NCBI RefSeq assembly: GCF_036013915.1
Contig: NZ_CP107899.1
Location: 5,828,001 to 5,892,000, forward strand
Direction of reading: 5' to 3'
Length of the DNA: 64,000 nt
From: Streptomyces sp. NBC_00464
GTDB lineage: Bacteria; Actinomycetota; Actinomycetes; Streptomycetales; Streptomycetaceae
Shown: piece after piece, positions 1 through 8,166 of the stretch
How positions within the stretch are numbered: the stretch's first letter is position 1
Layout of the letters: each line of letters starts with the position of its first letter
Notes under the pieces: model-generated
The model's input: the letters and a program-made list of their open reading frames with translations, nothing else
Database searches by the model: none
What the model was told of the DNA's origin: nothing
Program-made: the position numbers and the translations under genes

Positions 1-1
1 C

Positions 2-781
2 GCCTCGATCAACCCGATCTGGGCCATCGGCCCGTACCGCCCGGACCAGGTGTCCACCGGCGCCCAGCCCGACTGGTACATGGGCTTCGCCGAGGGGCTG
101 ATCCGAGTGATGCCGGGCTGGGAGATCAACCTCTGGGGCCACACGCTGGTCCTGGGTGTGCTCATCCCGCTGACGCTCTTCGGTGTGATCCTGGGTGCCA
201 TCGCGGTCTACCCGTTCATCGAGTCCTGGGTCACCGGCGACAAGCGCGAGCACCACATCCTGGACCGCCCGCGCAACGCCCCGACCCGGACGGCCTTCGG
301 TGTCGCCTGGATCACGGTGTACTTCATCGGGCTCGTGGGTGGTGGAAACGACCTCTGGGCCACGCACTTCCACCTGTCGCTGAACGCGATCTCGTGGTTC
401 GTACGGATCTTCTTCTTCGTCGGACCGGTTCTCGCGTTCATCGCGACGAAGCGGATCTGCCTCGGCCTTCAGCGCCGGGACAAGGAGAAGGTGCTGCACG
501 GGCGCGAGTCCGGTCTCATCAAGCGCCTGCCGCACGGTGAGTTCGTCGAGGTGCACGAGCCGCTCGCACCCGCCCAGTTGCACACGCTCACCGCGCACGA
601 GCAGTACAAGCCGGTCGAGATCGGCCCGACGGTCGACGAGAACGGTGTCGAGCGTAAGGTGTCCTTGGTGACGAAGCTGCGGGCCAAGCTCAGCAAGGGC
701 TTCTATGGCGAGAACAACCAGATCGCCAAGCCCACCGCCGAGGAGTACAAGGAGATCACCAGCGGCCACGGCCACCACTGA
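2..781 (+). CDS. qcrB: Cytochrome bc1 complex cytochrome b subunit (C-terminal part)
   Basis: This is the 3' 259 codons of the membrane cytochrome b subunit of the respiratory bc1 complex, which oxidises menaquinol and passes electrons on to cytochrome c and the aa3 oxidase. The gene starts upstream of the window and is open from base 2. The sequence PDWYMG near the left edge is the actinobacterial form of the PEWY quinol-oxidation motif. After it come about three hydrophobic membrane segments (around LGVLIPLTLFGVILG, FGVAWITVYFIGLV and FVRIFFFVGPVLAFIA), then a hydrophilic cytoplasmic tail of roughly 100 residues ending in a His-rich HGHH, as is usual in actinobacteria. A strong hairpin follows directly, so this is the end of the qcrCAB operon. 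Identity is firm; only the N-terminal half is missing. Confidence 0.97.
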   Translation, partial: ASINPIWAIGPYRPDQVSTGAQPDWYMGFAEGLIRVMPGWEINLWGHTLVLGVLIPLTLFGVILGAIAVYPFIESWVTGDKREHHILDRPRNAPTRTAFGVAWITVYFIGLVGGGNDLWATHFHLSLNAISWFVRIFFFVGPVLAFIATKRICLGLQRRDKEKVLHGRESGLIKRLPHGEFVEVHEPLAPAQLHTLTAHEQYKPVEIGPTVDENGVERKVSLVTKLRAKLSKGFYGENNQIAKPTAEEYKEITSGHGHH

Positions 782-807
782 TCACCTGAACTGATCGCCA
801 CAGCAGG

Positions 808-834
808 AGCCCCGTCCATCGCGTGGACGGGGCT
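808..834 (+). terminator. Hairpin terminator after qcrB
   Basis: An 11-bp perfect stem (AGCCCCGTCCA, loop TCGCG, TGGACGGGGCT) lies 27 bases after the qcrB stop and before the trpD promoter. A short T-containing run (CTTCGCTGT) follows. It probably ends the qcr operon transcript. Confidence 0.85.
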
Positions 835-903
835 CTTCGCTGTCCCCGGGGCTCGATAGGGTGGTCTCATCCCTTTTATCGGCTGTGGACCCAGGAGTGG
901 ACC

Positions 904-1968
904 ATGAACGTTGTGACCCCGGTCGGCGGCGACAGCGTGGCGGCCCGTTCCTGGCCCGGCGTGCTGACCCCCCTGCTGCGCGGCCAGGATCTGACCGCCG
1001 ACGACACCGCCTGGGCGATGGACCGCATCATGAGCGGCGAGGCGACCGATGTGCAGATCGCCGGTTTCGCGGTGGCGCTGCGCGCCAAGGGCGAGACCGT
1101 CACGGAGGTCTCCGGCCTGGTCCGTGCGATGTACGAGCACGCGACGACCATCCATGTGCCCGGCCGTACGGTCGACATCGTGGGCACCGGCGGCGACATG
1201 GCCAAGACGGTCAACATCTCCACCATGTCGGCGATCGTCGTCGCCGGGACCGGCGCCAAGGTCGTCAAGCACGGCAACCGCGCCTCGTCGTCGGCCAGCG
1301 GTTCCTCCGACGTCCTGGGCAAGCTCGGCGTCAATCTGGAACTGCCCCCGCAGCGTGTGGTGGAGGTGGCCGAGGAAGCGGGCATCACGTTCTGCTTCGC
1401 CGTGAAGTTCCACCCCGCCCTGCGGTACGCGGCGAAGGCCCGCGCGGAGCTCGGCGCGCCGACCACCTTCAACATCCTCGGGCCGCTCACCAACCCGGCC
1501 AAGGTGCGCTCGCAGGCGATCGGCGTCGCCGACCTGCGGATGGCGCCCATCGTCGCGGGCGTCCTCGCCGAGCGCGGCAACTCCGCACTCGTCTTCCGCG
1601 GCGACGACGGCCTCGACGAGCTGACCACCACCGCGACCTCCCGCGTCTGGGTCGCCAGGAACGGCGTGGTGCGCGAGGAGGCATTCGACCCTCGCGACGT
1701 CGGCATCGACCTGGTGCCGGTGGAGGCGCTGCGGGGCGCCGACGCCTCGTACAACGCCGATGTGGCCCGCCGGCTGCTCGCCGGGGAGACGGGCCCGGTA
1801 CGGGACGCCGTCCTGCTCAACTCGGCGGCGGCGCTCGTCGCGCTGGACCCGGGGGAGGGCACGCTCACCGAGCAGCTCACCGCGGGGATGGCGAAGGCCG
1901 CCGAGTCCATCGACTCGGGCGCGGCAGCCGGGGCGCTGGAGAGATGGGTCGTGGCCAGCAACGCCTGA
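904..1968 (+). CDS. trpD: Anthranilate phosphoribosyltransferase
   Basis: TrpD transfers phosphoribosyl from PRPP to anthranilate, the second step of tryptophan synthesis. The 354-residue product has the family's usual length and its landmarks: the PRPP-binding loop GTGGD at residues 94-98, NISTMSA shortly after, [10 protein letters not shown], and [10 protein letters not shown]. The ATG at 904 is preceded by CAGGAG at a good distance; an upstream in-frame GTG at 823 lies inside the qcrB terminator and is unlikely. A TAGGGT hexamer at 857-862 is a plausible -10 element. The gene stands apart from other trp genes, but a fused anthranilate synthase is found at about 27-29 kb. In mycobacteria trpD is also next to the qcr operon, so the position is ancient. 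A hairpin closes the gene. Confidence 0.96.
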   Translation: MNVVTPVGGDSVAARSWPGVLTPLLRGQDLTADDTAWAMDRIMSGEATDVQIAGFAVALRAKGETVTEVSGLVRAMYEHATTIHVPGRTVDIVGTGGDMAKTVNISTMSAIVVAGTGAKVVKHGNRASSSASGSSDVLGKLGVNLELPPQRVVEVAEEAGITFCFAVKFHPALRYAAKARAELGAPTTFNILGPLTNPAKVRSQAIGVADLRMAPIVAGVLAERGNSALVFRGDDGLDELTTTATSRVWVARNGVVREEAFDPRDVGIDLVPVEALRGADASYNADVARRLLAGETGPVRDAVLLNSAAALVALDPGEGTLTEQLTAGMAKAAESIDSGAAAGALERWVVASNA

Positions 1969-1995
1969 GAGTGCGGCGTACGGAATGTGAGGCAG

Positions 1996-2022
1996 GGCGC
2001 AGTCCAGATCATGGACTGCGCC
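1996..2022 (+). terminator. Hairpin terminator after trpD
   Basis: A perfect 11-bp stem (GGCGCAGTCCA, loop GATCA, TGGACTGCGCC) lies 27 bases after the trpD stop and is followed by TTGCGCGTTCT. It separates trpD from the riboswitch-controlled gene downstream. Confidence 0.85.
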
Positions 2023-2058
2023 TTGCGCGTTCTCGTAGGTATGGCAAGATGCTGCGCA

Positions 2059-2178
2059 GGTCATGAGTGACAGCGACTACGGCCCCGGCCCGCTGTCCGG
2101 CAACCCTCCGTCCGTGGCGGGGTGCCCCGGGTGAAGACCAGGCCGCAGGCAGCGAGGTCTGCGGCAAGCGCGGACCCC
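2059..2178 (+). ncRNA. SAM-IV riboswitch
   Basis: This 120-nt element matches the actinobacterial SAM-IV aptamer as I remember it from the Mycobacterium structure. Matching blocks occur in order: GGTCATGAGTG at the 5' end, CCCCGGC, GGCAACCCTCC, GGGGTGCCCCGGGTGA, GACCAGG, and a 3' block GCGGCAAGCGCGG. It lies between the trpD terminator and the start codon at 2350, in the right orientation. The 3' edge (GGACCCC, 2172-2178) can instead pair with GGGGTCC at 2204-2210, enclosing a GACATC/GATGTC hairpin, which is a likely expression platform. It implies that the downstream enzyme is repressed when S-adenosylmethionine is plentiful. Confidence 0.9.
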
Positions 2179-2230
2179 TCGACATCGTGAGATGTCCACC
2201 CGTGGGGTCCTGGTCCTCAGGGAGCCTCTT

Positions 2231-2251
2231 GTGAGCACGCGAATGCGATAG
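2231..2251 (+). CDS. Possible 6-codon leader peptide between riboswitch and gene
   Basis: GTG AGC ACG CGA ATG CGA TAG reads fMet-Ser-Thr-Arg-Met-Arg. A good ribosome binding site, AGGGAG at 2219-2224, sits six bases upstream. The reading frame ends at the left arm of a small TAGGGC/GCCCTA hairpin (2249-2266). It lies just after the possible expression platform of the SAM-IV riboswitch, so it could couple translation to RNA folding. Very short open frames arise by chance, so this is only a candidate. Confidence 0.3.
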   Translation: MSTRMR

Positions 2252-2349
2252 GGCTTTTCGGCCCTACTCCGCACACCCTCTTTCTTCCTTCCGTGCTGCC
2301 GCGTATCCGCAGGCACACGGAATTCGCCTGCCTGTTACGGGAGTTCGTC

Positions 2350-3729
2350 ATGTCTGTCTTCACCGCTGCCACCGACCGGTCCATTTGTGCGCCGCTGCCC
2401 GTTCTGGGCAAGGATGTGACGGTTCCGCTGGTCACCGGCGGTGAGGTCACCTACGCCGCGCTGGACTACGCCGCCAGCGCTCCGGCCCTGCAGCGGGTGT
2501 GGGACGACGTGGCCGCGTACGCGCCGTACTACGGCAGCGTCCACCGTGGCGCCGGCTACCTCTCGCAGCTCTCCACGGACCTCTTCGAGTCCAGCCGCGT
2601 CACGGTCGCGGAGTTCCTCGGCTGCCGCGCCGACGACCAGGTGATCTTCACCCGGTCCACCACCGACTCGCTCAACCTGCTCGCCGCCGCACTGCCCGCC
2701 GACTGCCAGGTGTTCGTCTTCGAGACCGAGCACCACGCCTCGCTGCTGCCCTGGCGCGATGCCCGGGTGACGTACCTGAACGCCCCGCGCACTCCGGACG
2801 AGGCCGTCGAGACGCTGGAGCGGGCCCTCGCGGGCCGTGACCCCTACGGCCCCGCGCTGGTCTGCGTCACCGGCGCCTCCAACGTCACCGGCGAGCTGTG
2901 GCCGGTCAAGGAGCTCGCCGCCGCCGCGCATGCCCACGGCGCCAGGATCGTGCTGGACGCCGCCCAGCTCGCCCCGCACCACCCCGTCGACATCGCGGAG
3001 CTGGACGTCGACTGGGTCGCCTTCTCCGGCCACAAGCTGTACGCGCCGTTCGGCTCGGGCGTCCTCGCCGGCCGTTCCGACTGGCTGCGCGACGCCGAGC
3101 CCTACCTGGCGGGCGGCGGCGCCTCCCGTACGGTCGCCCGGCGCACCGACGGCGGAGTGGATGTCGCATGGCACACCACCGCCGCCCGCCACGAGGCCGG
3201 CTCGCCCAATGTCATCGGCGTCTACTCCATCGCCTCGGCCTGCAAGGCGCTCACCGAGGCCGGGTTCGACAGCCTGGTCGCCCGGGAGCAGCAGCTCGTC
3301 AGCGCGGTCCGGGCCGGACTCGCCGAGGTCCCCGAGGTCAAGGTGCTCTCGCTGTTCGGTGACGACGCCCCGCGGGTCGGCGTCATCTCCTTCGTGGTGG
3401 AGGGCTGGAACAGCTCGCACTTCGCCGCGGCGCTCTCCGCCGAGTACGGCATCGGGGTGCGTGACGGACTGTTCTGCGCCCACCCCCTCGTGCGCACCCT
3501 GCTCGGCAGCGACCCGCAGGACATCGGGGAGTGCGGCGCGCCTGAGGCGGAGCCGGGCCAGAAGTCCCTCAACGCCATCCGGGTCAGCTTCGGCGCGGGT
3601 ACGCCGGACGAGCACATCGAGCGCTTCCTGAAGGCGGTCAAGGAGCTCGTGAGCGAAGGCGCCCAGTGGAAGTACCGCACCGAGGACGGCCGTTGTGTCC
3701 CGGACCGGGGTACGGCCACTCAGGTCTGA
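2350..3729 (+). CDS. Class V aminotransferase-fold PLP enzyme (cysteine desulfurase-like)
   Basis: The 459-residue protein is a fold-type I PLP enzyme of aminotransferase class V, the group of cysteine desulfurases, selenocysteine lyases and isopenicillin-N epimerase-like proteins. The PLP lysine is K229 in FSGHKLYAPFGSG; the upstream VLDAAQLAPH carries the aspartate that contacts the pyridine nitrogen. The ATG at 2350 was chosen because family similarity begins after it; the longer frame from 2293 lies in the leader. The SAM-IV riboswitch 170 bases upstream places the enzyme in sulfur amino-acid metabolism, for example cysteine or methionine supply. The exact substrate cannot be read from the sequence, and I do not see the flexible cysteine loop that would prove desulfurase activity. 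Confidence 0.85.
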   Translation: MSVFTAATDRSICAPLPVLGKDVTVPLVTGGEVTYAALDYAASAPALQRVWDDVAAYAPYYGSVHRGAGYLSQLSTDLFESSRVTVAEFLGCRADDQVIFTRSTTDSLNLLAAALPADCQVFVFETEHHASLLPWRDARVTYLNAPRTPDEAVETLERALAGRDPYGPALVCVTGASNVTGELWPVKELAAAAHAHGARIVLDAAQLAPHHPVDIAELDVDWVAFSGHKLYAPFGSGVLAGRSDWLRDAEPYLAGGGASRTVARRTDGGVDVAWHTTAARHEAGSPNVIGVYSIASACKALTEAGFDSLVAREQQLVSAVRAGLAEVPEVKVLSLFGDDAPRVGVISFVVEGWNSSHFAAALSAEYGIGVRDGLFCAHPLVRTLLGSDPQDIGECGAPEAEPGQKSLNAIRVSFGAGTPDEHIERFLKAVKELVSEGAQWKYRTEDGRCVPDRGTATQV

Positions 3730-3733
3730 GGCC

Positions 3734-3789
3734 CCTCAGCAGTGAGGCCGGGTACGGACAGCTGTCCGTACCCGGCCTCACTGCTGAGG
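3734..3789. terminator. Zero-loop 28-bp perfect palindrome, bidirectional terminator
   Basis: Bases 3734-3761 are exactly complementary to 3762-3789, giving a 56-base perfect palindrome centred on CAGCTG with no spacer. It starts a few bases after the aminotransferase stop and ends just before the convergent Lrp-type gene. It would fold into the same strong hairpin in both transcripts and so probably terminates both. Confidence 0.85.
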
Positions 3790-3794
3790 TGTGG

Positions 3795-4076
3795 TTACGC
3801 GTCCAGCCCGATGGCGAAGGCCGCCTCCAGGTCGTGCTGGGAGTACGTACGGAACGCGACGTGCGTGTCGGTTCCCTCGACGCCGGGGATCTTGCTGATC
3901 CGGCCGGGGATGACATCGGCGAGGTCGTCGTGCTTGGACACCCGGACCATGGCGATCAGATCGTAGGTACCGGTGACCGAGAAGACCTCGCTGACGCTGT
4001 CGAGCGCGGCGATGGCCTCGGCGATCTCGGGAATCCGGTCCACGCTGGTTTTGATGAGCACGATCGCGGTGATCAC
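3795..4076 (-). CDS. Lrp/AsnC ligand-binding (RAM) domain protein
   Basis: The 93-residue product corresponds to only the C-terminal effector-binding (RAM) domain of the Lrp/AsnC regulators; there is no helix-turn-helix. Typical features are the hydrophobic first strand MITAIVLIKT, the central SVTGTYDLIAMV strand and the closing TYSQHDLEAAF. Such stand-alone domains form oligomers that bind amino acids and may modulate full-length Lrp proteins. The start is GTG at 4076, preceded by a GAGGGAG ribosome site. It is monocistronic and convergent with the aminotransferase, sharing the palindromic terminator. The partner and ligand are unknown. Confidence 0.85.
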   Translation of the reverse strand: MITAIVLIKTSVDRIPEIAEAIAALDSVSEVFSVTGTYDLIAMVRVSKHDDLADVIPGRISKIPGVEGTDTHVAFRTYSQHDLEAAFAIGLDA

Positions 4077-4290
4077 GGCTGGCTTTCTCCCTCGGTGGCC
4101 CCTGCTGGAGACTTCACTCTAGGGCCTTGCGGTCGGATCATGCCGGGCTCGGGGGGTCCGGCACGCGCTCCCCCGAGGTCTCGGCTTCGTTCGACCAGGG
4201 GGGACCCCCTCCGGCGTTGTCGTCGGTCGCCCATGCTCCGCAGTGACTCCCTCCTCCGCCTTGCAGCTGCACGCACCGGACCCCGCTCCC

Positions 4291-5028
4291 TTATCCGGCC
4301 TGATCCGGCCGCAAGGCCCTGGCCTCACGGTGATACCGCCCCCAGGCATAGAGGAACCCGGTGGCGAAGCCGACCACATGGGCGAGATAGGCCACCCCGG
4401 GCCCGCTGCCCGCGCCCTCGGCCGCCAGCCACTGCAGGACGAACCAGAAGACCAGCACGATCCAGGCGGGGAAGCGCAGCGGCAGGAACAGCAGGAACGG
4501 GAACAGGCTGGTGACCCGGGCCCTGGGGAAGAGGTAGAGGAAGGCTCCCAGGACCGCGGAGATCGCCCCCGACGCGCCGACGAGCGTCTGGTCGGAAGTG
4601 GAGTGCGCGACCGCGTAGGCGAGCAGGGCGAGGTAGCCGCAGCCGAGGTAGAAGAACGCGAACTCGGTGTGGCCCATGCGCTCCTCGGTCATCGCCCCGA
4701 ACACGTACAGGAACAGCATGTTGCCGAGCAGATGCAGCCAGCTGCCGTGGACGAACAGTGCGGTGAGCGGGGTGAGGGCGGCGTGCGCCGAGCCGTCCCA
4801 CAGTTCGCTCGGGATCACGCCCCAGCGCTCGAAGTACCCGGCCTGGGCGGCGAGCAGGGTGTCCGCGGTGCCGTAGACCGGGTTGAATCCCGAGAGCGGA
4901 CTGATCACGAACACCACGCAGCACAGGGCGATCAGGGCGTACGTCACCGGCGGCCCGCCCGAGGTGGCCGCCCGCAGGAGTCTGCCGGCCGCAGCCCGCC
5001 GATCGATCATGAACAGAGCATGACGCAA
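4291..5028 (-). CDS. Rhomboid-family intramembrane serine protease
   Basis: This 245-residue polytopic membrane protein has the rhomboid catalytic set: GASG with the nucleophile S153, the general-base histidine H217 in AHVVGF, and the HGSWLHLLGNM segment (H94, H99, N103) that builds the oxyanion hole. About six hydrophobic segments are visible. Rhomboids cleave substrates within or near membrane helices. No substrate is indicated. Two starts are possible, ATG at 5028 (given) and ATG at 5010 (MIDRR); neither has a clear ribosome site. The gene stands alone, and the 213 bases between it and the Lrp-type gene hold no evident gene. Confidence 0.9.
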   Translation of the reverse strand: MRHALFMIDRRAAAGRLLRAATSGGPPVTYALIALCCVVFVISPLSGFNPVYGTADTLLAAQAGYFERWGVIPSELWDGSAHAALTPLTALFVHGSWLHLLGNMLFLYVFGAMTEERMGHTEFAFFYLGCGYLALLAYAVAHSTSDQTLVGASGAISAVLGAFLYLFPRARVTSLFPFLLFLPLRFPAWIVLVFWFVLQWLAAEGAGSGPGVAYLAHVVGFATGFLYAWGRYHREARALRPDQAG

Positions 5029-5170
5029 GTGGAGGGAACGGGACAGACCGCCTCGCCGTGTCGAGGGGAAGCGCCGAGGCCGTAGGGTTGCGGGAGGACA
5101 TCCGCAGTTCGACGGCGCACCGCGAGATCCTTGTCCGGCAGCTCACGGCTCGACGAAAGAGGACGCAACG

Positions 5171-5413
5171 ATGACGACGGTTCCCCAGCCGACCGACGGG
5201 ACCCGCTGGCGCTGCACGCTCTGCGGAAACCTGACGAGGTTCGACGTGACGCGTTCGTCCAAGGTCGTCGAATACGTCCACCTCGACCTGGCCGGTGAGT
5301 CCAGCGTCGAAGAACGCGAGGTGGTCAGTGAGACCATCGAGTCGGTGCGCTGTCGTTGGTGCAACGCGGTGGACCAGATCGAACTAGTCGACAGGCCGGG
5401 TGCCGACTCCTGA
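5171..5413 (+). CDS. Small conserved zinc-ribbon protein
   Basis: This 80-residue protein has two CxxC knuckles, C15/C18 and C61/C64, separated by a charged middle part, suggesting one bound zinc. Its function is unknown; I recognise the type as a conserved streptomycete hypothetical protein. The ATG is well placed after GAAAGAGGACG. TAGGGT at about 5082-5087 could be its -10 element. The NYN-domain gene begins 37 bases after its stop on the same strand, so the two are probably co-transcribed and may act on RNA together, which is an inference from position only. Confidence 0.75.
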   Translation: MTTVPQPTDGTRWRCTLCGNLTRFDVTRSSKVVEYVHLDLAGESSVEEREVVSETIESVRCRWCNAVDQIELVDRPGADS

Positions 5414-5450
5414 CGGGGCCGTGCGGACATAAAAAATGAGGTGACGGAAG

Positions 5451-6812
5451 GTGGAGCAGCCCGCTGGCGGCGCCACGCCGGCCGACGCGGCCGGCGACGC
5501 CGTGGAGGCGCTCGACCGCCCGCTGCCCGAAGGTGTGCGGCGTCGGGTCGTCGCGCTGGTCGCGGACGCGTTCGGCGGTCTCACGGTCACCGAACTCCCG
5601 GCCCAGCTCCGACAGTACGCACGCTTCACGCCGACGCGGCGTGCCAAGTTCGCGGGGAACGCGATGGCGGCCGCGCTGGAGAGCGACGCGCCCTTCCGCC
5701 GGCGCATCGGTGAACGGCTGAAGGAGTCCCAGCCGGAGCTGGCGGCCGCGCTGGTGGCGGGGTCTCCGCCCGCCGCCGCGGATCCCGTCGACGTGGCCGC
5801 CGCGGCCTATGTGCTGCGGCCGGCCGGCTGGGTCAAGCTGGTCGCCGCCGCCGGCGAGGAGGCCGAACGGGCCGACGCCGAGCGGGCCGACGAGGAGGTC
5901 CGGCTCGAACTGGACCGGATGCGTGAGGAACTCACCCGGGCCCGCGCCCAGACGAAGAGCGAGACCGAACGGCTCCGTGTCGAACTGGACGCCGCCCGCA
6001 AGGAGGCCGACGCGCTCCAGCGCAAGCTGCGCAGTGCGGTCAACGAGGTGAAGCGCGGCGAGGCGGCGCTGCGCCGCGGCAAGGCCGAGAGCGATGCTCT
6101 GCGGGCCGAGGCGGCCGCCCAGGTGTCCGCGGCCGAGAGCGAGACCCGGCGGCTGCGGACGCGGCTCAGCGAGGCGGAGGCGTCCGTCGAGGCGGGCCGC
6201 AGGGCCTCCAGGGAGGGACGCTCGGTCGAGGACATGCGGCTGCGGCTGCTGCTCGACACCGTGCTCGAAGCGGCCGGCGGGCTGCGGCGCGAACTGGCGC
6301 TGCCACCCTCCTCGATGCGCCCCGCGGACAGCGTGGACGCGGTCGAGCCGGGACGGATGTCGCCCAAGGACATTGCCGCCAGGGCGCTTTCGGAGACCGA
6401 TCCGGCGCTGCTCGACCAACTGCTCGCGCTGCCGCAGGCCCATCTGATCGTGGACGGCTACAACGTCACCAAGACCGGCTATCCGCAGATGCCGCTGGAG
6501 AAGCAGCGGCTGCGGCTGCTGGGCGGCCTGTCGGTGCTCGCGGCCCAGACGGGCGCCGAGATGACCTGTGTCTTCGACGGCGCCGAGCTGGCCGCTCCGG
6601 TGCTGCTCGCGCCGCCGCGCGGGGTGCGGGTGCTGTTCAGCAAGCCGGGTGTCACGGCGGACGAGGTCATCCGTCAACTGGCGCGTGCCGAACCTCCCGG
6701 GCGGCCCGTCGTGGTGGTCTCCACCGACCGCGAAGTCGCCGACGGGGTGGCAAAGGCGGGGGCGAGGCCCGTTGCGTCCCTCTTGCTCCTGAAGCGGCTT
6801 TCGCGCGTCTAG
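5451..6812 (+). CDS. NYN (PIN-like) domain putative RNase/RNA-binding protein
   Basis: The 453-residue protein has three parts: an N-terminal region of about 130 residues, a highly charged Glu/Arg coiled coil (roughly residues 140-260), and a C-terminal NYN/YacP domain from about residue 330. In that domain, HLIVDGYNVTKTG carries the conserved aspartate (D335) and asparagine, CVFDGAE the second acidic site and VVSTDREV the third, matching the metal-binding pocket of PIN-like nucleases. Such proteins resemble YacP/Rae1, which cut or bind RNA at ribosomes. The start is GTG 5451 with GAGGTGA six bases upstream. It probably forms an operon with the preceding zinc-ribbon gene. The target is unknown. 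Confidence 0.85.
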   Translation: MEQPAGGATPADAAGDAVEALDRPLPEGVRRRVVALVADAFGGLTVTELPAQLRQYARFTPTRRAKFAGNAMAAALESDAPFRRRIGERLKESQPELAAALVAGSPPAAADPVDVAAAAYVLRPAGWVKLVAAAGEEAERADAERADEEVRLELDRMREELTRARAQTKSETERLRVELDAARKEADALQRKLRSAVNEVKRGEAALRRGKAESDALRAEAAAQVSAAESETRRLRTRLSEAEASVEAGRRASREGRSVEDMRLRLLLDTVLEAAGGLRRELALPPSSMRPADSVDAVEPGRMSPKDIAARALSETDPALLDQLLALPQAHLIVDGYNVTKTGYPQMPLEKQRLRLLGGLSVLAAQTGAEMTCVFDGAELAAPVLLAPPRGVRVLFSKPGVTADEVIRQLARAEPPGRPVVVVSTDREVADGVAKAGARPVASLLLLKRLSRV

Positions 6813-6954
6813 CGTGTCTTGTTGCGACTTGCCGGAAATCAGGGAACGGACCGTCAAGTCGCCGCTACACCCTGTGTGATGTGAGTAAAGAAGTACCTCC
6901 TGTGACGAGATTTTTGCTGTGAGGATTTGAACTGATCACAAGATGGTCACTAAG

Positions 6955-7098
6955 GTCGGGCCTCGAACCTTCGCACGGTTGATCACCCATCCGGGGTGGC
7001 AGTGAAGGAACCGCCGAGGCCGTGACGTGCACGGAGCTGGGGGATCTCATCTCCCCCGGAACCCGGTAGGCGGCTCGAGGAAGAAGGAGATCGCCTTC
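6955..7098 (+). ncRNA. Structured 5' leader of the first NlpC/P60 gene (c-di-AMP riboswitch-like?)
   Basis: The leader folds into a closed structure: CCGCC at about 7011 pairs with GGCGG at about 7070, GCCGTG pairs with CACGG, and GGGGGAT pairs with ATCTCCCCC. The 3' part (AACCCGGTAGGCGG) and the 5' part (CCGCCGAGGCCGTG) resemble the two ends of actinobacterial ydaO-type c-di-AMP riboswitches, which often precede wall hydrolase genes. The central conserved blocks of that class are missing, so it would be a shortened or degenerate relative. A covariance-model search with the ydaO/yuaA family would decide. Confidence 0.35.
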
Positions 7099-8124
7099 GT
7101 GGGGTCCCACCGTCGTCCCAAGCAACCGAGCCGCACCCGCGTGACCGTGCTCGGCGTGACTGCCGCCGCGGCCGTTGCTCTGACCTCCCAGGCGGCTCAC
7201 GCCGACCCGAAGCCGACCAAGAGCGAGGTCAAGGAGAAGGTCGACAAGCTCTACGAAGAGGCGGAGAAGGCCACCGAGCAGCACAGCCTGGCCAAGGAGA
7301 AGCAGGACAAGCTCCAGAAGCAGATCGACGCGATCCAGGACAAGGTCGCCCGCGGTCAGCAGGAGCTCAACAACCTCCGCTCCGGCCTCGGTTCCCTCGC
7401 CGCCGCGCAGTACCGCTCCGGAGGCATCGACCCCTCCGTCCAGCTCTTCCTCGCCTCGGACCCGGACAGCTTCCTGGACCAGGCCTCCGCGCTCGACCAG
7501 TTGACGGCCAAGCAGGCCGAGTCGCTGGCGAAGATCCAGGAGAAGCAGCGGTCCCTCGCGCAGGAGCGCAAGGAGGCCCAGGACAAGCTGAGCGACCTCG
7601 CGGACGTCCGCAAGACGCTCGGTGAGAAGAAGAAGAAGCAGCAGGCCAAGCTCGCCGAGGCGCGTCAGCTGCTCAACACGCTCACTCAGGCCGAGCGCGA
7701 CAAGATGCGCGCGGACGACCAGCGCGCCAGCCGCGCCGCCAGTGACCGGATCGACCTCGGTAACGAGGCCCCCGCATCGGGCCTGGGCGGCCTCGCACTC
7801 CAGGCCGCCGCCACACAGATCAACAAACCGTATTCGCCCGGCCAGGCCGGCCCCAGCTCATACGACTGCTCGGGCCTGACCATGTGGGCCTACGCCCAGG
7901 CCGGTGCCAACATCACCCGCACCACGTACACCCAGATCAACCAGGGCACGCGGATCGGGATGAGTCAACTGAAGCCGGGCGACCTGGTCTTCTTCAACGG
8001 CAACCAGCACGTGGGTCTCTACGCGGGCAACGGAACCGTGCTGCACGCCCCGCGCTCGGGCACGTTCGTCCGCTACGAGTCGATGAACACGATCGGCAGT
8101 TTCTACGGCGCGGTGCGCATCTGA
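7099..8124 (+). CDS. Secreted NlpC/P60 (C40) peptidoglycan hydrolase, copy 1
   Basis: This 341-residue cell-wall hydrolase should be exported and cut peptide stems of peptidoglycan. It has a signal peptide (RRPKQPSRTR, a hydrophobic core, cleavage after AAHA at about residue 36), a long Lys/Glu/Gln-rich coiled coil (about 45-215) as in RipA-type and SwlA-type proteins, and a C-terminal NlpC/P60 domain with C257 in YDCSGL and H304 in QHVGLYAG. The GTG at 7099 was chosen because AAGAAGGAGA precedes it and the second copy has the same start context. It is followed by a paralogue in the same orientation. The long structured leader suggests RNA-level control. Confidence 0.93.
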   Translation: MGSHRRPKQPSRTRVTVLGVTAAAAVALTSQAAHADPKPTKSEVKEKVDKLYEEAEKATEQHSLAKEKQDKLQKQIDAIQDKVARGQQELNNLRSGLGSLAAAQYRSGGIDPSVQLFLASDPDSFLDQASALDQLTAKQAESLAKIQEKQRSLAQERKEAQDKLSDLADVRKTLGEKKKKQQAKLAEARQLLNTLTQAERDKMRADDQRASRAASDRIDLGNEAPASGLGGLALQAAATQINKPYSPGQAGPSSYDCSGLTMWAYAQAGANITRTTYTQINQGTRIGMSQLKPGDLVFFNGNQHVGLYAGNGTVLHAPRSGTFVRYESMNTIGSFYGAVRI

Positions 8125-8166
8125 CCACGCCCGAACGGGCGAATTACCGAGCCCCGTACTGACAGC

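Noticed and set aside
703..2064. Long minus-strand open frame of 453 codons opposite trpD
   Set aside because: Antisense shadow of a GC-rich gene; composition (Arg/Gly/His-rich) is not protein-like and trpD is certain.
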